DNA of 50,700 bases from a virus, in IMG/VR virus record IMGVR_UViG_3300032323_002680, positions 1-50,700 of that record, one strand, 5' to 3'. The position numbers and the translations under genes are program-made. Positions 22,515 through 29,500 of this stretch are shown here, one piece after another. Below the pieces are notes generated by a model that was not told where the DNA came from, made no database searches, and saw nothing but the letters and a program-made list of their open reading frames with translations. Every line of letters starts with the position of its first letter. Position 1 is the stretch's first letter.

Positions 22515-22667
22515 TTACTTGACGTTCTTCTTGTCTGTGAAGACTACGCCCTCTTGTGCTGCCTTGCTGATAACGCCTAGAGCTGCAGCTGAAAAGCGAC
22601 CACGCTTGCCTACAGTAATTCCCTGGGCCTTTAGGTATTCACGAGTTGTTGTTGGTGTTGATGTCAT
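22515..22667 (-). CDS. Lsr2 C-terminal-domain-like mini DNA-binding protein
   Basis: 50 residues. REYLKAQGITVGKRGRFSAA is close in layout to the DNA-binding domain of Lsr2 (REWA-x-NG-x-VS-x-RGR-I-PA-x). The RGR loop inserts in the minor groove of AT-rich DNA in Lsr2. The N-terminal oligomerisation domain is missing, so it may compete with or counteract host Lsr2 silencing. Its promoter is a normal -35/-10 type, unlike its neighbours. Start ATG has AAAGGATC upstream; earlier ATGs overlap the promoter. Confidence 0.6.
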   Translation of the reverse strand: MTSTPTTTREYLKAQGITVGKRGRFSAAALGVISKAAQEGVVFTDKKNVK

Positions 22668-22700
22668 TTGTTTGATCCTTTCTAGATCTTTGTTATATAT

Positions 22701-22729
22701 ATTATATCCGAATTTCGGGGTTTTGTAAA
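22701..22729 (-). promoter_or_regulatory. Sigma-A-type promoter TTTACA-N17-TATAAT
   Basis: Reverse strand -35 TTTACA (22729-22724), 17-base spacer, TATAAT (22706-22701). A CGTAA element lies just upstream at 22736-22740. No TGTCAG box. Confidence 0.7.
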
Positions 22730-22775
22730 TAGGGTCGTAAAGCAATATTTTTGCCCGTGTCCCTTAGCTTAATGA

Positions 22776-22802
22776 CCGTTATGTCCGAATTGTCCATAAC
22801 GG
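22776..22802. terminator. 8-bp stem hairpin
   Basis: CCGTTATG and CATAACGG pair over 11 bases, between the 22815 stop and the Lsr2-like gene. Probable end of the upstream transcript, without a strong T-run. Confidence 0.5.
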
Positions 22803-22814
22803 CCAAAGCTATCT

Positions 22815-22997
22815 TTATTCAGTTGTTAGTTCTTCTACTTGGTATGGCTCTATCTTATCCTTTTTAGCAGCAGCCTTTACCCATTCCTTTTTCGGGCTTG
22901 ATACTGCCTTATACCATGCGTCATCGCTATCATCTGCAGTTACTACAATGTAGTAATCTTGAATGATATCTCCATAGACTTTATATTGTTTGCTCAT
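22815..22997 (-). CDS. Hypothetical protein
   Basis: 60 residues: strand-helix pattern (YKVYGDIIQDYYIVVTADDS) like small phage DUF proteins that follow the form 'residue-sensing strand plus DDAWYKA helix'. ATG overlaps the upstream gene's stop (ATGA). Function unknown. Confidence 0.6.
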   Translation of the reverse strand: MSKQYKVYGDIIQDYYIVVTADDSDDAWYKAVSSPKKEWVKAAAKKDKIEPYQVEELTTE

Positions 22998-23131
22998 AGC
23001 CCCACCTGTTCTACCTTATCTTTAATTAATTTAGCAATGATGTTGTGTGCCTCGATGTTTTCAGTTTCGGAGCCACCCCATAGCAATGCCTGTGCCTTAC
23101 TAAGTTGATCGTTTAGATACTCATCACTCAT
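22994..23131 (-). CDS. Small hypothetical protein
   Basis: 45 residues starting MSDEYLNDQLSKAQALLWGG, ending VEQVGL. Overlaps both neighbours (8 bases upstream, 4 downstream), typical of this block. Function unknown. Confidence 0.6.
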   Translation of the reverse strand: MSDEYLNDQLSKAQALLWGGSETENIEAHNIIAKLIKDKVEQVGL

Positions 23132-23438
23132 CTTCATCTTCGTCCTCCTCCTGCTCGTCTTCAGGGTCTACGATGTAGTCCCTGCTTAACATCCAATCTA
23201 AAACTTCTTCTTGATGTTGTTCGGCACCCCACTCCAAGGAGAACCCTTGGCCAGCCTCCACAGCCTCGCAGAGGTGGTCCCACATCTCATCTATGGTGCA
23301 GTTCTGCTTGTAGGTCTCATCCTCAAAGATGTTGTTGATTGTTGACCAAGTCCACAACCAAACCAGGGATAGACCAAGGTCAGTGCTGTCTAGAATCTTT
23401 AAACATTCGTTTAGTTTATCTTTATCTTCAGGCTTCAT
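23124..23438 (-). CDS. Acidic hypothetical protein
   Basis: 104 residues, helical, with a strongly acidic C-terminus (PEDEQEEDEDEDE). Such tails can mimic DNA or bind basic proteins. I chose the ATG at 23438, which overlaps the previous gene by 11 bases; 23456 is possible. Confidence 0.65.
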   Translation of the reverse strand: MKPEDKDKLNECLKILDSTDLGLSLVWLWTWSTINNIFEDETYKQNCTIDEMWDHLCEAVEAGQGFSLEWGAEQHQEEVLDWMLSRDYIVDPEDEQEEDEDEDE

Positions 23439-23694
23439 TACGTGCTCCAATCGCAAATGATAGTTGGTATGTTAGATTATATAGTTCTACTAATGCGTCA
23501 AGGTGTCCTTCAAGATTTAATCTATTAACAGTTTGGTCGTACTCTTCATCATCCTGATTTGTATATTCAGATAGTAATTGCTCGTCAATGAGCATTAGAT
23601 TCTTTAGTTCTCCATGCAAGATATCAAGGCCTGATACTCCTGCATTTACCATGCGTTGCAAATGGGGCGGGAGCCCAATGTCTTCTGAGTTCAT
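23428..23694 (-). CDS. Hypothetical protein
   Basis: 88 acidic helical residues (GLPPHLQRMVNAGVSGLDIL). Start coupled to the upstream stop by TAATG. A TGTCAG promoter lies just upstream, within the preceding gene. Confidence 0.65.
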   Translation of the reverse strand: MNSEDIGLPPHLQRMVNAGVSGLDILHGELKNLMLIDEQLLSEYTNQDDEEYDQTVNRLNLEGHLDALVELYNLTYQLSFAIGARNEA

Positions 23695-23900
23695 TAATAT
23701 ACCCTTTCGTTATTAATCATTATATCATTGGCCACTGACAAAATATGTTCCATAGTATCAATTGCACCAGTGTAATAAGCATCTGATTCAAAATACTCAT
23801 CTTCATTTAAAGGTACATTATTTCTAGCATCCTCTAAATCTTGATTAAGACTAATTAAATGTATCTTCATGTATTCCATAAAGTGTGATGATCTAGTCAA
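23694..23900 (-). CDS. Hypothetical protein
   Basis: 68 residues, start taken as TTG because GGAGGG lies four bases upstream and an earlier ATG would overlap the upstream gene for its whole N-terminus. Helical, acidic. A promoter for the next gene is embedded near its 3' end. Confidence 0.5.
   Translation of the reverse strand: MTRSSHFMEYMKIHLISLNQDLEDARNNVPLNEDEYFESDAYYTGAIDTMEHILSVANDIMINNERVY
23719..23741 (-). promoter_or_regulatory. TGTCAG-type promoter, copy 13 (inside a gene)
   Basis: TTGTCA at 23741-23736, 11 bases, TATAAT at 23724-23719, inside the coding sequence of the 23694 gene and driving the 23428 gene. Confidence 0.75.
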
Positions 23901-24066
23901 AGTAACCCTCCGCCCATAGCCCGTCAAAAAATTCATTTACTTTTTCAAGCTCTGAAATAAACTTATCCTTGGGCATTAAATCGGACGGGTATCTAAGATA
24001 AAACTTCTGAGCCTTAGATATAGTGTCTTGCATAGAAACAATATCATCTTGTGTATAGCCTAGCAT
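23893..24066 (-). CDS. Small hypothetical protein
   Basis: 57 residues starting MLGYTQDDIVSMQDTISKAQ, a helical protein ending in WAEGYFD. Its ATG overlaps the previous stop (ATGCTAG) and its end overlaps the next gene. Function unknown. Confidence 0.6.
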   Translation of the reverse strand: MLGYTQDDIVSMQDTISKAQKFYLRYPSDLMPKDKFISELEKVNEFFDGLWAEGYFD

Positions 24067-24206
24067 TCTATCAACTCCATATATTTAATCATAGTGTTTA
24101 ATGTTATATGAATGTGACAATCACAATCATCTGATGTATCTCTATCATCAAAATGGATTAAGTTGTCATCATAGATATAATCAATTAGTTCTTGGCTGGT
24201 AATCAT
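24060..24206 (-). CDS. Small hypothetical protein with CDCHIH motif
   Basis: 48 residues; a DDCDCHIHIT segment near residue 27 could bind metal. ATGA overlap with the upstream gene, 7-base overlap downstream. Confidence 0.55.
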   Translation of the reverse strand: MITSQELIDYIYDDNLIHFDDRDTSDDCDCHIHITLNTMIKYMELIEC

Positions 24207-24415
24207 AGTAGAAATTCATCTCCTTCAATATAACCATAGTATTCATTGTATGATTGCTTTAAGTTATCAGGAGCAAATTGCATAAATTTCCATTCAGCAA
24301 ATGCCTCCCCTTCTTCTAAGTTAGCATTATTCCAATCTTCAAATAATGCTTGCTCAATATCTACTTGAATTGCTCCAAGAATATGTTCTCCTACTGTATC
24401 TGTAAATGCTTCCAT
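24203..24415 (-). CDS. Hypothetical protein
   Basis: 70 acidic residues (MEAFTDTVGEHILGAIQVDI), coupled by TAATG to the DUF1281-like gene. No family recognised. Confidence 0.65.
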   Translation of the reverse strand: MEAFTDTVGEHILGAIQVDIEQALFEDWNNANLEEGEAFAEWKFMQFAPDNLKQSYNEYYGYIEGDEFLL

Positions 24416-25140
24416 TATGCATCCGCCTTTTCCATAGAAGGTAATAATACCATGTGGGTCTGACAAATTGCCATAGCATCAAGGTCAGCATCATGGCTAA
24501 AGAAACAAGATGAACATATCTCGCCACAATCATTATCGCAATACTCAAATGTATCTGTTGCATCACAGTTGTTACATTTTGTATCATATGATGATTCTGA
24601 GATAACTTCTCCACGGAGGAATTCCATTTCTCCACCCCAACCTGTTTCTTCTTCATATACTAAAGTAAATAGTAGATTAGGGTATTGTGCAGATAGTTTA
24701 GATATAGCAGCAAGAGGTCTTGACCATGCCGTTTCAAAGTTGTAATAGACTACATAGTTCTCGCCATTCTCGGCTTCTTCCATATATGTAGTAGGACTAG
24801 TTTCTTCTTCTGTTACGGCAACATCCCACTTAGTTCCCCAGTTGCGGATATTCCAGTTGTACCAGTCATTAGTTTCAAACTTGTACCAATTCTTGTCGCC
24901 CACCGTACCAAAGTCGGGCTGGGAAAGATAAACCTCGTCAGTAACATTATCATCTATATAGTTATAGATGTTATGAAAACTAAAGATAGGATTAACATGC
25001 TTGATATGTTTAATCTCAAATGCTAAATCACCACGAGATTGAACTTTGCTTATATATGGCTTATTCATTTGTTTAATTAAAGATTTAACTTGGTCAGGAT
25101 TTCCTTCAATAGTTAAACCGTTATATACCCAATTTGGCAT
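24415..25140 (-). CDS. DUF1281/YubB ferredoxin-like domain protein with zinc-binding C-terminus
   Basis: 241 residues. MPNWVYNGLTIEGNPDQVKS, later NWGTKWDVA and FETAWSRPLAAISKLSAQYP, match the YubB/DUF1281 ferredoxin-like family of plasmids and phages. A C-terminal extension has CNNC, CDNDC and CSSC pairs, probably two zinc sites. Function of the family is unknown. The start follows the TGTCAG promoter at 25168; earlier ATGs lie inside it. Confidence 0.75.
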   Translation of the reverse strand: MPNWVYNGLTIEGNPDQVKSLIKQMNKPYISKVQSRGDLAFEIKHIKHVNPIFSFHNIYNYIDDNVTDEVYLSQPDFGTVGDKNWYKFETNDWYNWNIRNWGTKWDVAVTEEETSPTTYMEEAENGENYVVYYNFETAWSRPLAAISKLSAQYPNLLFTLVYEEETGWGGEMEFLRGEVISESSYDTKCNNCDATDTFEYCDNDCGEICSSCFFSHDADLDAMAICQTHMVLLPSMEKADA

Positions 25141-25167
25141 TTTATATCCTTTCGTTGATATGTGATA

Positions 25168-25190
25168 ATTATACATTGGACCACTGACAA
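25168..25190 (-). promoter_or_regulatory. TGTCAG-type promoter, copy 12
   Basis: TTGTCA at 25190-25185, 11 bases, TATAAT at 25173-25168. Confidence 0.75.
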
Positions 25191-25234
25191 ATGGAATAGA
25201 GTTGGCATGTGATACATGCCACATGATTCAGCTT

Positions 25235-25250
25235 TGTGGTCAACATCACA
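25235..25250 (-). promoter_or_regulatory. Degenerate CRP-type palindrome
   Basis: TGTGGTCAACATCACA differs by one base from TGTGA-N6-TCACA and, like the perfect copies, is followed by AATTCCAGGG. Confidence 0.45.
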
Positions 25251-25323
25251 GCAAATTCCAGGGAATATAATTGACAGTCGTAAAGACAATATGCTACCCT
25301 CATGTCTTTGAGGGCAAAGAAAA

Positions 25324-25346
25324 ACCCCCAGATCTTACCTGGGGGT
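25324..25346 (-). terminator. Rho-independent terminator
   Basis: On the reverse strand ACCCCCAG, loop, CTGGGGGT then TTTTTC. One of the best terminators in the window. Confidence 0.85.
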
Positions 25347-25448
25347 ATTGAATAATGGCTGCCTGGATTTCCAACGAAAGAAATAAACCCGCTTTACTTA
25401 GCGCCTGGCCCTAAGACTGATAGACGCACCATTATATTTCCTATTAAA

Positions 25449-25468
25449 ACCAGGACCTTAGTCCTAGT
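25449..25468 (-). terminator. Rho-independent terminator of the 25473 gene
   Basis: On the reverse strand ACTAGGAC-TAAG-GTCCTGGT followed by TTTTAAT, directly after the stop codon. Confidence 0.75.
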
Positions 25469-25472
25469 CTAA

Positions 25473-25838
25473 TTATACCATAACTAGTCGACTGTATTTG
25501 TCTACAAATGATGCTAAGGATGAACTAAATACAACCGTCTCTAAGTCTTCCTCGTATAATGTAAACGTTTGGCTAGCCCAATTAATCACAGGCACCTTAT
25601 GCTCATTGTCCCCCAATTGGTTGACATAGATACCCCACGATAATGTTTGGTTCCAATCTTCTCCAATTAGATGTGATATTGCAATGCGTGTTGCATATGA
25701 TGGGTCCTGCCATCTTGTCTCTGCAGCCTGTACAGCATTTGCTAGTTTTGCTAGCATGTCATATCCTGCCCAGTGCCCATACAAAAACACTGTATCACCC
25801 TTTTGGTCTTTAAACCCAAAGTTTGCTCTGTCTCCCAT
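25473..25838 (-). CDS. Conserved phage/actinobacterial hypothetical protein (MGDRANF family)
   Basis: 121 residues. MGDRANFGFKDQKGDTVFLY, GHWAGYDMLAKLANAV, RWQDPSYATRIAISHLIG and DNEHKVPVINWA are a recurring pattern in actinobacterial and actinophage proteins of unknown role. Compact alpha/beta pattern, full length. Overall arrangement suggests a regulator or host-takeover protein, but no function is known. Confidence 0.7.
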   Translation of the reverse strand: MGDRANFGFKDQKGDTVFLYGHWAGYDMLAKLANAVQAAETRWQDPSYATRIAISHLIGEDWNQTLSWGIYVNQLGDNEHKVPVINWASQTFTLYEEDLETVVFSSSLASFVDKYSRLVMV

Positions 25839-25839
25839 T

Positions 25840-26040
25840 TTATTCCGCCTTTTCTAAAGTAGGTAGTGCTGGTTCTTTCTTGTCTAATTCTATCACTTCA
25901 TAGGCGACCTTGTCTAGGCCTGCCTTATTTTTGTTGTAGTGGTGACCGCAAAAAGCTAGTTCGCCTTCTACTAGTTTAATTAAATACATTGCATCTGCTG
26001 ATCCACATGAATCGCAAGGAATGAATTCTCTGTCTCTCAC
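25840..26040 (-). CDS. DUF7455-like zinc protein
   Basis: 66 residues. CDSCGSADAMYLIKLVEGEL, AFCGHHYNKN is the C-x2-C...C-x2-H-like pattern of a small family common in Actinobacteria. GTG start overlaps the upstream stop (GTGA). Function unknown. Confidence 0.7.
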   Translation of the reverse strand: MRDREFIPCDSCGSADAMYLIKLVEGELAFCGHHYNKNKAGLDKVAYEVIELDKKEPALPTLEKAE

Positions 26041-26183
26041 AGAGCACCGCCTTCGATCATCTCAGAAAGACGGTCAAGAATCCAAGAATCAATATCGTTG
26101 ATATCAATTTCTGATAACTTCTCCATTATTTCTTCACGAGCAAACTTATACCCGTCATCCCATCCATCCTTATACTCTGACAT
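26037..26183 (-). CDS. Small acidic hypothetical protein
   Basis: 48 residues: MSEYKDGWDDGYKFAREEIM, a pattern seen in many small phage proteins (GWDDGY...ARE), ending EMIEGGAL. AAGGAGAG Shine-Dalgarno. Coupled to the DUF7455 gene by GTGA. Confidence 0.65.
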   Translation of the reverse strand: MSEYKDGWDDGYKFAREEIMEKLSEIDINDIDSWILDRLSEMIEGGAL

Positions 26184-26192
26184 AATCTCTCC

Positions 26193-26396
26193 TTAATAAC
26201 CTGTGGTTTCGTAGTCTGATACATAAGATTCAGTTAAGTTATACTTATCTCTAAGTCTACTTACTTTCTCAATACTACCAGTTCCAATGTTGAATGTCAA
26301 TGGAGACATTGCTTGCGGGTCGAGCCCTGTGATTTGTGCATCCCAATAGGCCCTCTCCATGGAGAGCCTATCAGGAGCGGTGAGTTCAAAATACAT
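26193..26396 (-). CDS. Hypothetical protein
   Basis: 67 residues (MYFELTAPDRLSMERAYWDA), start coupled to the upstream stop by TAATG. Mixed alpha/beta, no family recognised. Confidence 0.65.
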   Translation of the reverse strand: MYFELTAPDRLSMERAYWDAQITGLDPQAMSPLTFNIGTGSIEKVSRLRDKYNLTESYVSDYETTGY

Positions 26397-26812
26397 TAGT
26401 CCACCTCTACTGAATCGATAGATGATGACATATATGTAATAGGCTCATCATAAGATACTGTGTCAAAGTCTGTTTCGTGAATTGCATTGATAGCAGACTC
26501 CTCGTCACGAGCATTAACTGTAACTGAATATTGTACTGTTACAGTCAACTCAAATTCATTTGTAAGTTCGAACCCACAGATGCTTGCAATCTCTTCTGCT
26601 TGAAACTCAGTCAATGAATCATCATCAAGGCCCTCTAGTGTAAAGACCTTCATGTTATCACGTAACTGATTCAGAACGCTTGCAGTATTGTAATCTCGTT
26701 GAGTTACACGCTGGATGTGCTCTTCCAACTGTGTAATGCGGGCCTTGTTCTCAACTAACTGTGACTCAAGGAATTCTCGTGTCATGTAGTGATTATCTGT
26801 TGTTGTTTCCAT
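26396..26812 (-). CDS. Short form from internal start
   Basis: 138 residues starting METTTDNHYMTREFLESQLV. Typical leader with CAACAACGAAAGAGGAT before the ATG and a TGTCAG promoter upstream, all inside the long form's frame. Likely the main product, with the long form as an in-frame N-terminal extension. Function unknown. Confidence 0.65.
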   Translation of the reverse strand: METTTDNHYMTREFLESQLVENKARITQLEEHIQRVTQRDYNTASVLNQLRDNMKVFTLEGLDDDSLTEFQAEEIASICGFELTNEFELTVTVQYSVTVNARDEESAINAIHETDFDTVSYDEPITYMSSSIDSVEVD

Positions 26813-27013
26813 TTTATCCTCTTTCGTTGTTGTTGGTGTAATTGTAGCATGCTCCACTGACAATAATGTGGTCTTGCGTCCGCATGGGCATGTGAGCGTT
26901 GTCACACCTGAAGGAAAGCCAAATCCATCAGATGATGTTAGTTCTATTAATGAATCACATTCATCTGGGTCACAGACAAATGTATACTTGCTTGATACTA
27001 GTTCGTTGGTCAT
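26396..27013 (-). CDS. Two-part protein with internal promoter and start (long form)
   Basis: 205 residues from ATG 27013, which lies seven bases after a TATAAT (leaderless). The first ~55 residues carry CDPDEC and CPCGRK, a zinc ribbon. They run in frame through what looks like another gene's promoter and leader (THITPTTTKEDK-like linker) into a second domain from Met68. That domain has a coiled-coil and strand pattern (YSVTVNARDEESAINAIHET). The second part alone can be made from the internal promoter at 26841-26863 and ATG 26812. Confidence 0.65.
   Translation of the reverse strand: MTNELVSSKYTFVCDPDECDSLIELTSSDGFGFPSGVTTLTCPCGRKTTLLSVEHATITPTTTKEDKMETTTDNHYMTREFLESQLVENKARITQLEEHIQRVTQRDYNTASVLNQLRDNMKVFTLEGLDDDSLTEFQAEEIASICGFELTNEFELTVTVQYSVTVNARDEESAINAIHETDFDTVSYDEPITYMSSSIDSVEVD
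26841..26863 (-). promoter_or_regulatory. TGTCAG-type promoter, copy 11 (inside the long form)
   Basis: TTGTCA at 26863-26858, 11 bases, TACAAT at 26846-26841. Confidence 0.75.
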
Positions 27014-27020
27014 GAAGAGA

Positions 27021-27043
27021 ATTATACAGGATCCGACTGACAT
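27021..27043 (-). promoter_or_regulatory. TGTCAG-type promoter, copy 10
   Basis: ATGTCA at 27043-27038, 11 bases, TATAAT at 27026-27021, then seven bases to ATG 27013. A CGTAA element lies upstream at 27077. Confidence 0.75.
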
Positions 27044-27114
27044 TATCAAGGATTTCCAGGGGATTTTTATGTGAGTCGTAACACACTTTTTGCCCCCTTA
27101 GCTTTGAGGGCGCT

Positions 27115-27191
27115 TGGCGATCCATAACGGACTTGAACCGTCGACCTCTACCGTGACAGGGTAGCGCTCTAACCAACTGAGCTAATGGACC
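27115..27191 (-). tRNA. tRNA-Asp (anticodon GTC)
   Basis: Reverse strand cloverleaf with acceptor GGTCCAT/ATGGATC, D arm AGCTCAGTTGGTTAGAGC, anticodon stem CTACC/GGTAG with loop CTGTCAC, T arm GACGG-TTCAAGT-CCGTT and encoded GCCA end. All positions are canonical, so it should be functional. Confidence 0.95.
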
Positions 27192-27192
27192 T

Positions 27193-27224
27193 AAAAAATT
27201 GTGAGCAGTTTTTATTCATGCTCA
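27193..27224 (-). terminator. Terminator of the DUF932 gene
   Basis: On the reverse strand TGAGCA, loop, TGCTCA then CAATTTTTT, between the gene at 27238 and tRNA-Asp. Confidence 0.7.
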
Positions 27225-27237
27225 GGAATTTATTTAT

Positions 27238-28245
27238 TTAGAACGCAGAAATTAATTTCTTAATTTTATTTTTTTCTGCGGTTAGAATTGGGTCAAACCC
27301 TGATGCACCCGCCATGAGTGTTTCAGAATTTCCACGACCTGAACGATAGTAATCAAGGCGTTCAGTAAGTGCATTGAATGCACCCCACTTTGTTCCCTTG
27401 ATGTTAGCGTTAGTTGGTGAGTTGTGATACAACTCGTCAAGCAACACGACTTTGTTTTCCCACTTAGTCAATGCAACTTTAGCAGCATCCTTGTCAGGCT
27501 TAGGATAAATTGTCTGAATTAACTTTGAGAATTCAGCATCAGTGATTGATTGAGAATAAAGAGCCTGAGCCTCTTTCTCGAATTCATCAAAGTAACCAAG
27601 AGCAAGCCCAAGAGTTTCACGAGCAACTTGGATGCGACCTTCAACAGATTGCGTGTGGCGAATCTTGAAAGATTGCTTAGCATTCTTCATTGCAAGATTG
27701 AGAGTGTTTTGGCATACAACACGAACAGGAGTAACAGCAGCCTGAACAGCAACTGACCCGTCATGAGATGTCCAAACAATTAGATACAACTTAGTTGCAT
27801 CATTTGCGCCTTGTGGGTCAAGCACCATTGTGCGAGGAATATCCACTGTACCGAATACAACCTTACCGCTACGAAGTGAGCCAGCAGATTCCCAACGGCA
27901 ATCAGCATTAGCATCATGAATTGCATCAGCAAATGCGAATAGTTCCTCATTCTGCACAGGCTTGTAACGCTTTCCAACAGTTGCAAGAACATCAGTTCCA
28001 TTGTTGAATGGGTTGTCACGAATAACTAATTGAGCATTAGATACATCATTCCATGTATCTGAGATGTGGTCAGTTAGTGGAGACAGGCGAACATTCCAAT
28101 TAGAAAGTTTTGCCTCATCTAACATCATTTGAGTTGTGACATCTTCATCTTGTGTAAAGATGCGATTTGCAAGGTTGTGCCATGCAGGTGCGCCACGAAG
28201 TGCGAATGCAACTTCGCCATTTTCCATTTCTAGATTATGAGCCAT
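27238..28245 (-). CDS. DUF932 phage/plasmid-like protein (TIGR03299 type)
   Basis: 335 residues. WHNLANRIF, VGKRYKPVQNEELFAFADAI, RSGKVVFGTV, YLIVWTSHDGSVAVQAAVTP and RVVCQNTLNLA are the hallmark motifs of the DUF932 family found on phages and plasmids. Full length. Biochemical function is unknown; DNA-related roles have been suggested. Promoter copy 9, a CRP-type site and a DnaA-box pair lie upstream. Leader ends AACGAAAGGTAAAAA before the ATG. Confidence 0.85.
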   Translation of the reverse strand: MAHNLEMENGEVAFALRGAPAWHNLANRIFTQDEDVTTQMMLDEAKLSNWNVRLSPLTDHISDTWNDVSNAQLVIRDNPFNNGTDVLATVGKRYKPVQNEELFAFADAIHDANADCRWESAGSLRSGKVVFGTVDIPRTMVLDPQGANDATKLYLIVWTSHDGSVAVQAAVTPVRVVCQNTLNLAMKNAKQSFKIRHTQSVEGRIQVARETLGLALGYFDEFEKEAQALYSQSITDAEFSKLIQTIYPKPDKDAAKVALTKWENKVVLLDELYHNSPTNANIKGTKWGAFNALTERLDYYRSGRGNSETLMAGASGFDPILTAEKNKIKKLISAF

Positions 28246-28276
28246 TTTTTACCTTTCGTTTGTTTGATTAGTTGTA

Positions 28277-28299
28277 AGTATAACAGACCCCACTGACAT
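28277..28299 (-). promoter_or_regulatory. TGTCAG-type promoter, copy 9
   Basis: ATGTCA at 28299-28294, 11 bases, TATACT at 28282-28277. Confidence 0.8.
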
Positions 28300-28336
28300 T
28301 GTCTATGATTAGTTACAATATGTCCGAATTGATCAA

Positions 28337-28352
28337 TGTGATTAATCTCACA
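28337..28352 (-). promoter_or_regulatory. CRP/GlxR-type palindrome TGTGATTAATCTCACA
   Basis: Perfect TGTGA-N6-TCACA centred about 74 bases upstream of the predicted start of transcription of promoter copy 9. Identical to the site at 30116. Confidence 0.7.
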
Positions 28353-28363
28353 AAATTCCAGGG

Positions 28364-28395
28364 TTATCCACAAGTGGTCGTAACCCTGTGGATAA
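28364..28395. promoter_or_regulatory. DnaA-box pair flanking CGTAA
   Basis: TTATCCACA (28364-28372) and TGTGGATAA (28387-28395), inverted, with GTCGTAA between. Both are perfect DnaA-box consensus. Confidence 0.7.
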
Positions 28396-28442
28396 CCCCT
28401 TAGCTTTGCGGGCCAGCTGCATATGCAACTGGTGTTAGATCT

Positions 28443-28697
28443 TTACAGACCTAACTCATCCCTAGTTAATTGGTTTTTGCGATTGAAGTTAATAACTTCG
28501 GACGGGAGGTAAAGAGCAGTAGTCTTAGTCTTCTTCAATGTATCATAGACATAAGCACGAACATCCCCTAAGAAGTTTCCTCTATTAGAGAATGCTAACT
28601 CAGTTAGATAATCTTTATCTACACCTTGTTCTGAATAGATTGTTACATCATTTGCTTTGTTTGCATCATAGATTTCTACTCTGAAACGATTTTTCAT
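28443..28697 (-). CDS. Hypothetical protein
   Basis: 84 basic residues (MKNRFRVEIYDANKANDVTI), strand-rich N-terminus and LPSEVINFNRKNQL near the end. Leader ends AACAAAGGCAACAAA. No own promoter seen; probably read from copy 8. Function unknown. Confidence 0.65.
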   Translation of the reverse strand: MKNRFRVEIYDANKANDVTIYSEQGVDKDYLTELAFSNRGNFLGDVRAYVYDTLKKTKTTALYLPSEVINFNRKNQLTRDELGL

Positions 28698-28768
28698 TTT
28701 GTTGCCTTTGTTAGTAGTTGTCCCACAAGGGAGAGCAGTTTGGCGACATACTCAGGTCGTTGGATTAT

Positions 28769-29191
28769 TTACAGATAACGAGCAACTGCATTGTATGTAG
28801 AAGTATTAACTACTTCCTCATCTGTCATCTTGAGAATACGAATAGCGTTCTCGATTTCTTGCTTTTGCTCTAGGTATGTATGGCGACCCATCTGCTCAAA
28901 GTCACGCTCAGGCTCTGCTGGCAGTTCTGATTGTGTAACTGTCAAATCAAAGTCAATGTTAAGAGTGTTATTCCAAGCACGATAGTTAGTACGGAAGTTT
29001 TCTGCCTTCTTGATGTTAGAAACGGCATAGGCAGTAATTTCCTTCTGCCACTTTTCCATAGCCTTCTTATACTTTGCTTCGTTTGTTTCTTGATTAGCAT
29101 AGTTAGCATTAAGTTCTACCAACTTTGCTTCTAGTGCCTTGATTACCTTTGGTGTTGCGATTTTAACTGAGATTGCTTTTCCTCTAGCCAT
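28769..29191 (-). CDS. Helical hypothetical protein
   Basis: 140 residues, basic coiled-coil-like (MARGKAISVKIATPKVIKAL, KAMEKWQKEI) with an EQMGRHTYLEQKQEI helix. Leader ends CAACAACGAAAGAAGGAAAC. No family recognised. Confidence 0.7.
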   Translation of the reverse strand: MARGKAISVKIATPKVIKALEAKLVELNANYANQETNEAKYKKAMEKWQKEITAYAVSNIKKAENFRTNYRAWNNTLNIDFDLTVTQSELPAEPERDFEQMGRHTYLEQKQEIENAIRILKMTDEEVVNTSTYNAVARYL

Positions 29192-29230
29192 TTGTTTCCT
29201 TCTTTCGTTGTTGGTTAGTTTGATTAAGTA

Positions 29231-29253
29231 ATTATAGCAGGGGGGTCTGACAT
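29231..29253 (-). promoter_or_regulatory. TGTCAG-type promoter, copy 8
   Basis: ATGTCA at 29253-29248, 11 bases, TATAAT at 29236-29231. Confidence 0.8.
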
Positions 29254-29277
29254 TTCTGCGACCCCCCTCCCATTAAA

Positions 29278-29460
29278 TTAAACGCCTAGTAGTGTTTGAG
29301 CGGATACGGAAGTCCAACGAGTTTCCTTGTTGGGCATTTCCAATAGCACACGCACCGAGCCAGATGTTTGTGGGTGGATTTCTTTAATCACACCTGTTTT
29401 CTTTGACTTAAGGGTAGTGAATAAATCGCCTACCTGATACAACTTGTCGTTGATTGTCAT
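29278..29460 (-). CDS. Small beta-rich hypothetical protein
   Basis: 60 residues. YQVGDLFTTLKSKKTGVIKE and GSVRVLLEMPNKETRW suggest a small SH3- or KOW-like barrel. Leader ends AAAAGAGGCAATAA. Function unknown. Confidence 0.65.
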   Translation of the reverse strand: MTINDKLYQVGDLFTTLKSKKTGVIKEIHPQTSGSVRVLLEMPNKETRWTSVSAQTLLGV

Positions 29461-29500
29461 TTATTGCCTCTTTTCTTTGTTAGGTTGGTAATTATAGCAT

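Larger units (their letters stand above)
25141..25472. other. Regulatory intergenic region with two terminators
   Basis: 332 bases without a convincing gene: a TGTCAG promoter, a perfect palindrome GGCATGTGATACATGCC (25204-25220), a near-CRP site, a CGTAA element at 25279, and two hairpin terminators enclosing about 100 bases (25347-25448) with an ATAATGG/CCATTAT frame, a small RNA candidate. Confidence 0.6.

Noticed and set aside
24110-24125. TGTGACAATCACA as a further CRP site
   Set aside because: The spacer is three bases instead of six, and it lies inside a gene with no promoter nearby.
25350-25440. tRNA-like appearance (ATAATGG...CCATTAT ends)
   Set aside because: No 7-pair acceptor, no TTCRA T-loop and no D arm fit on either strand.
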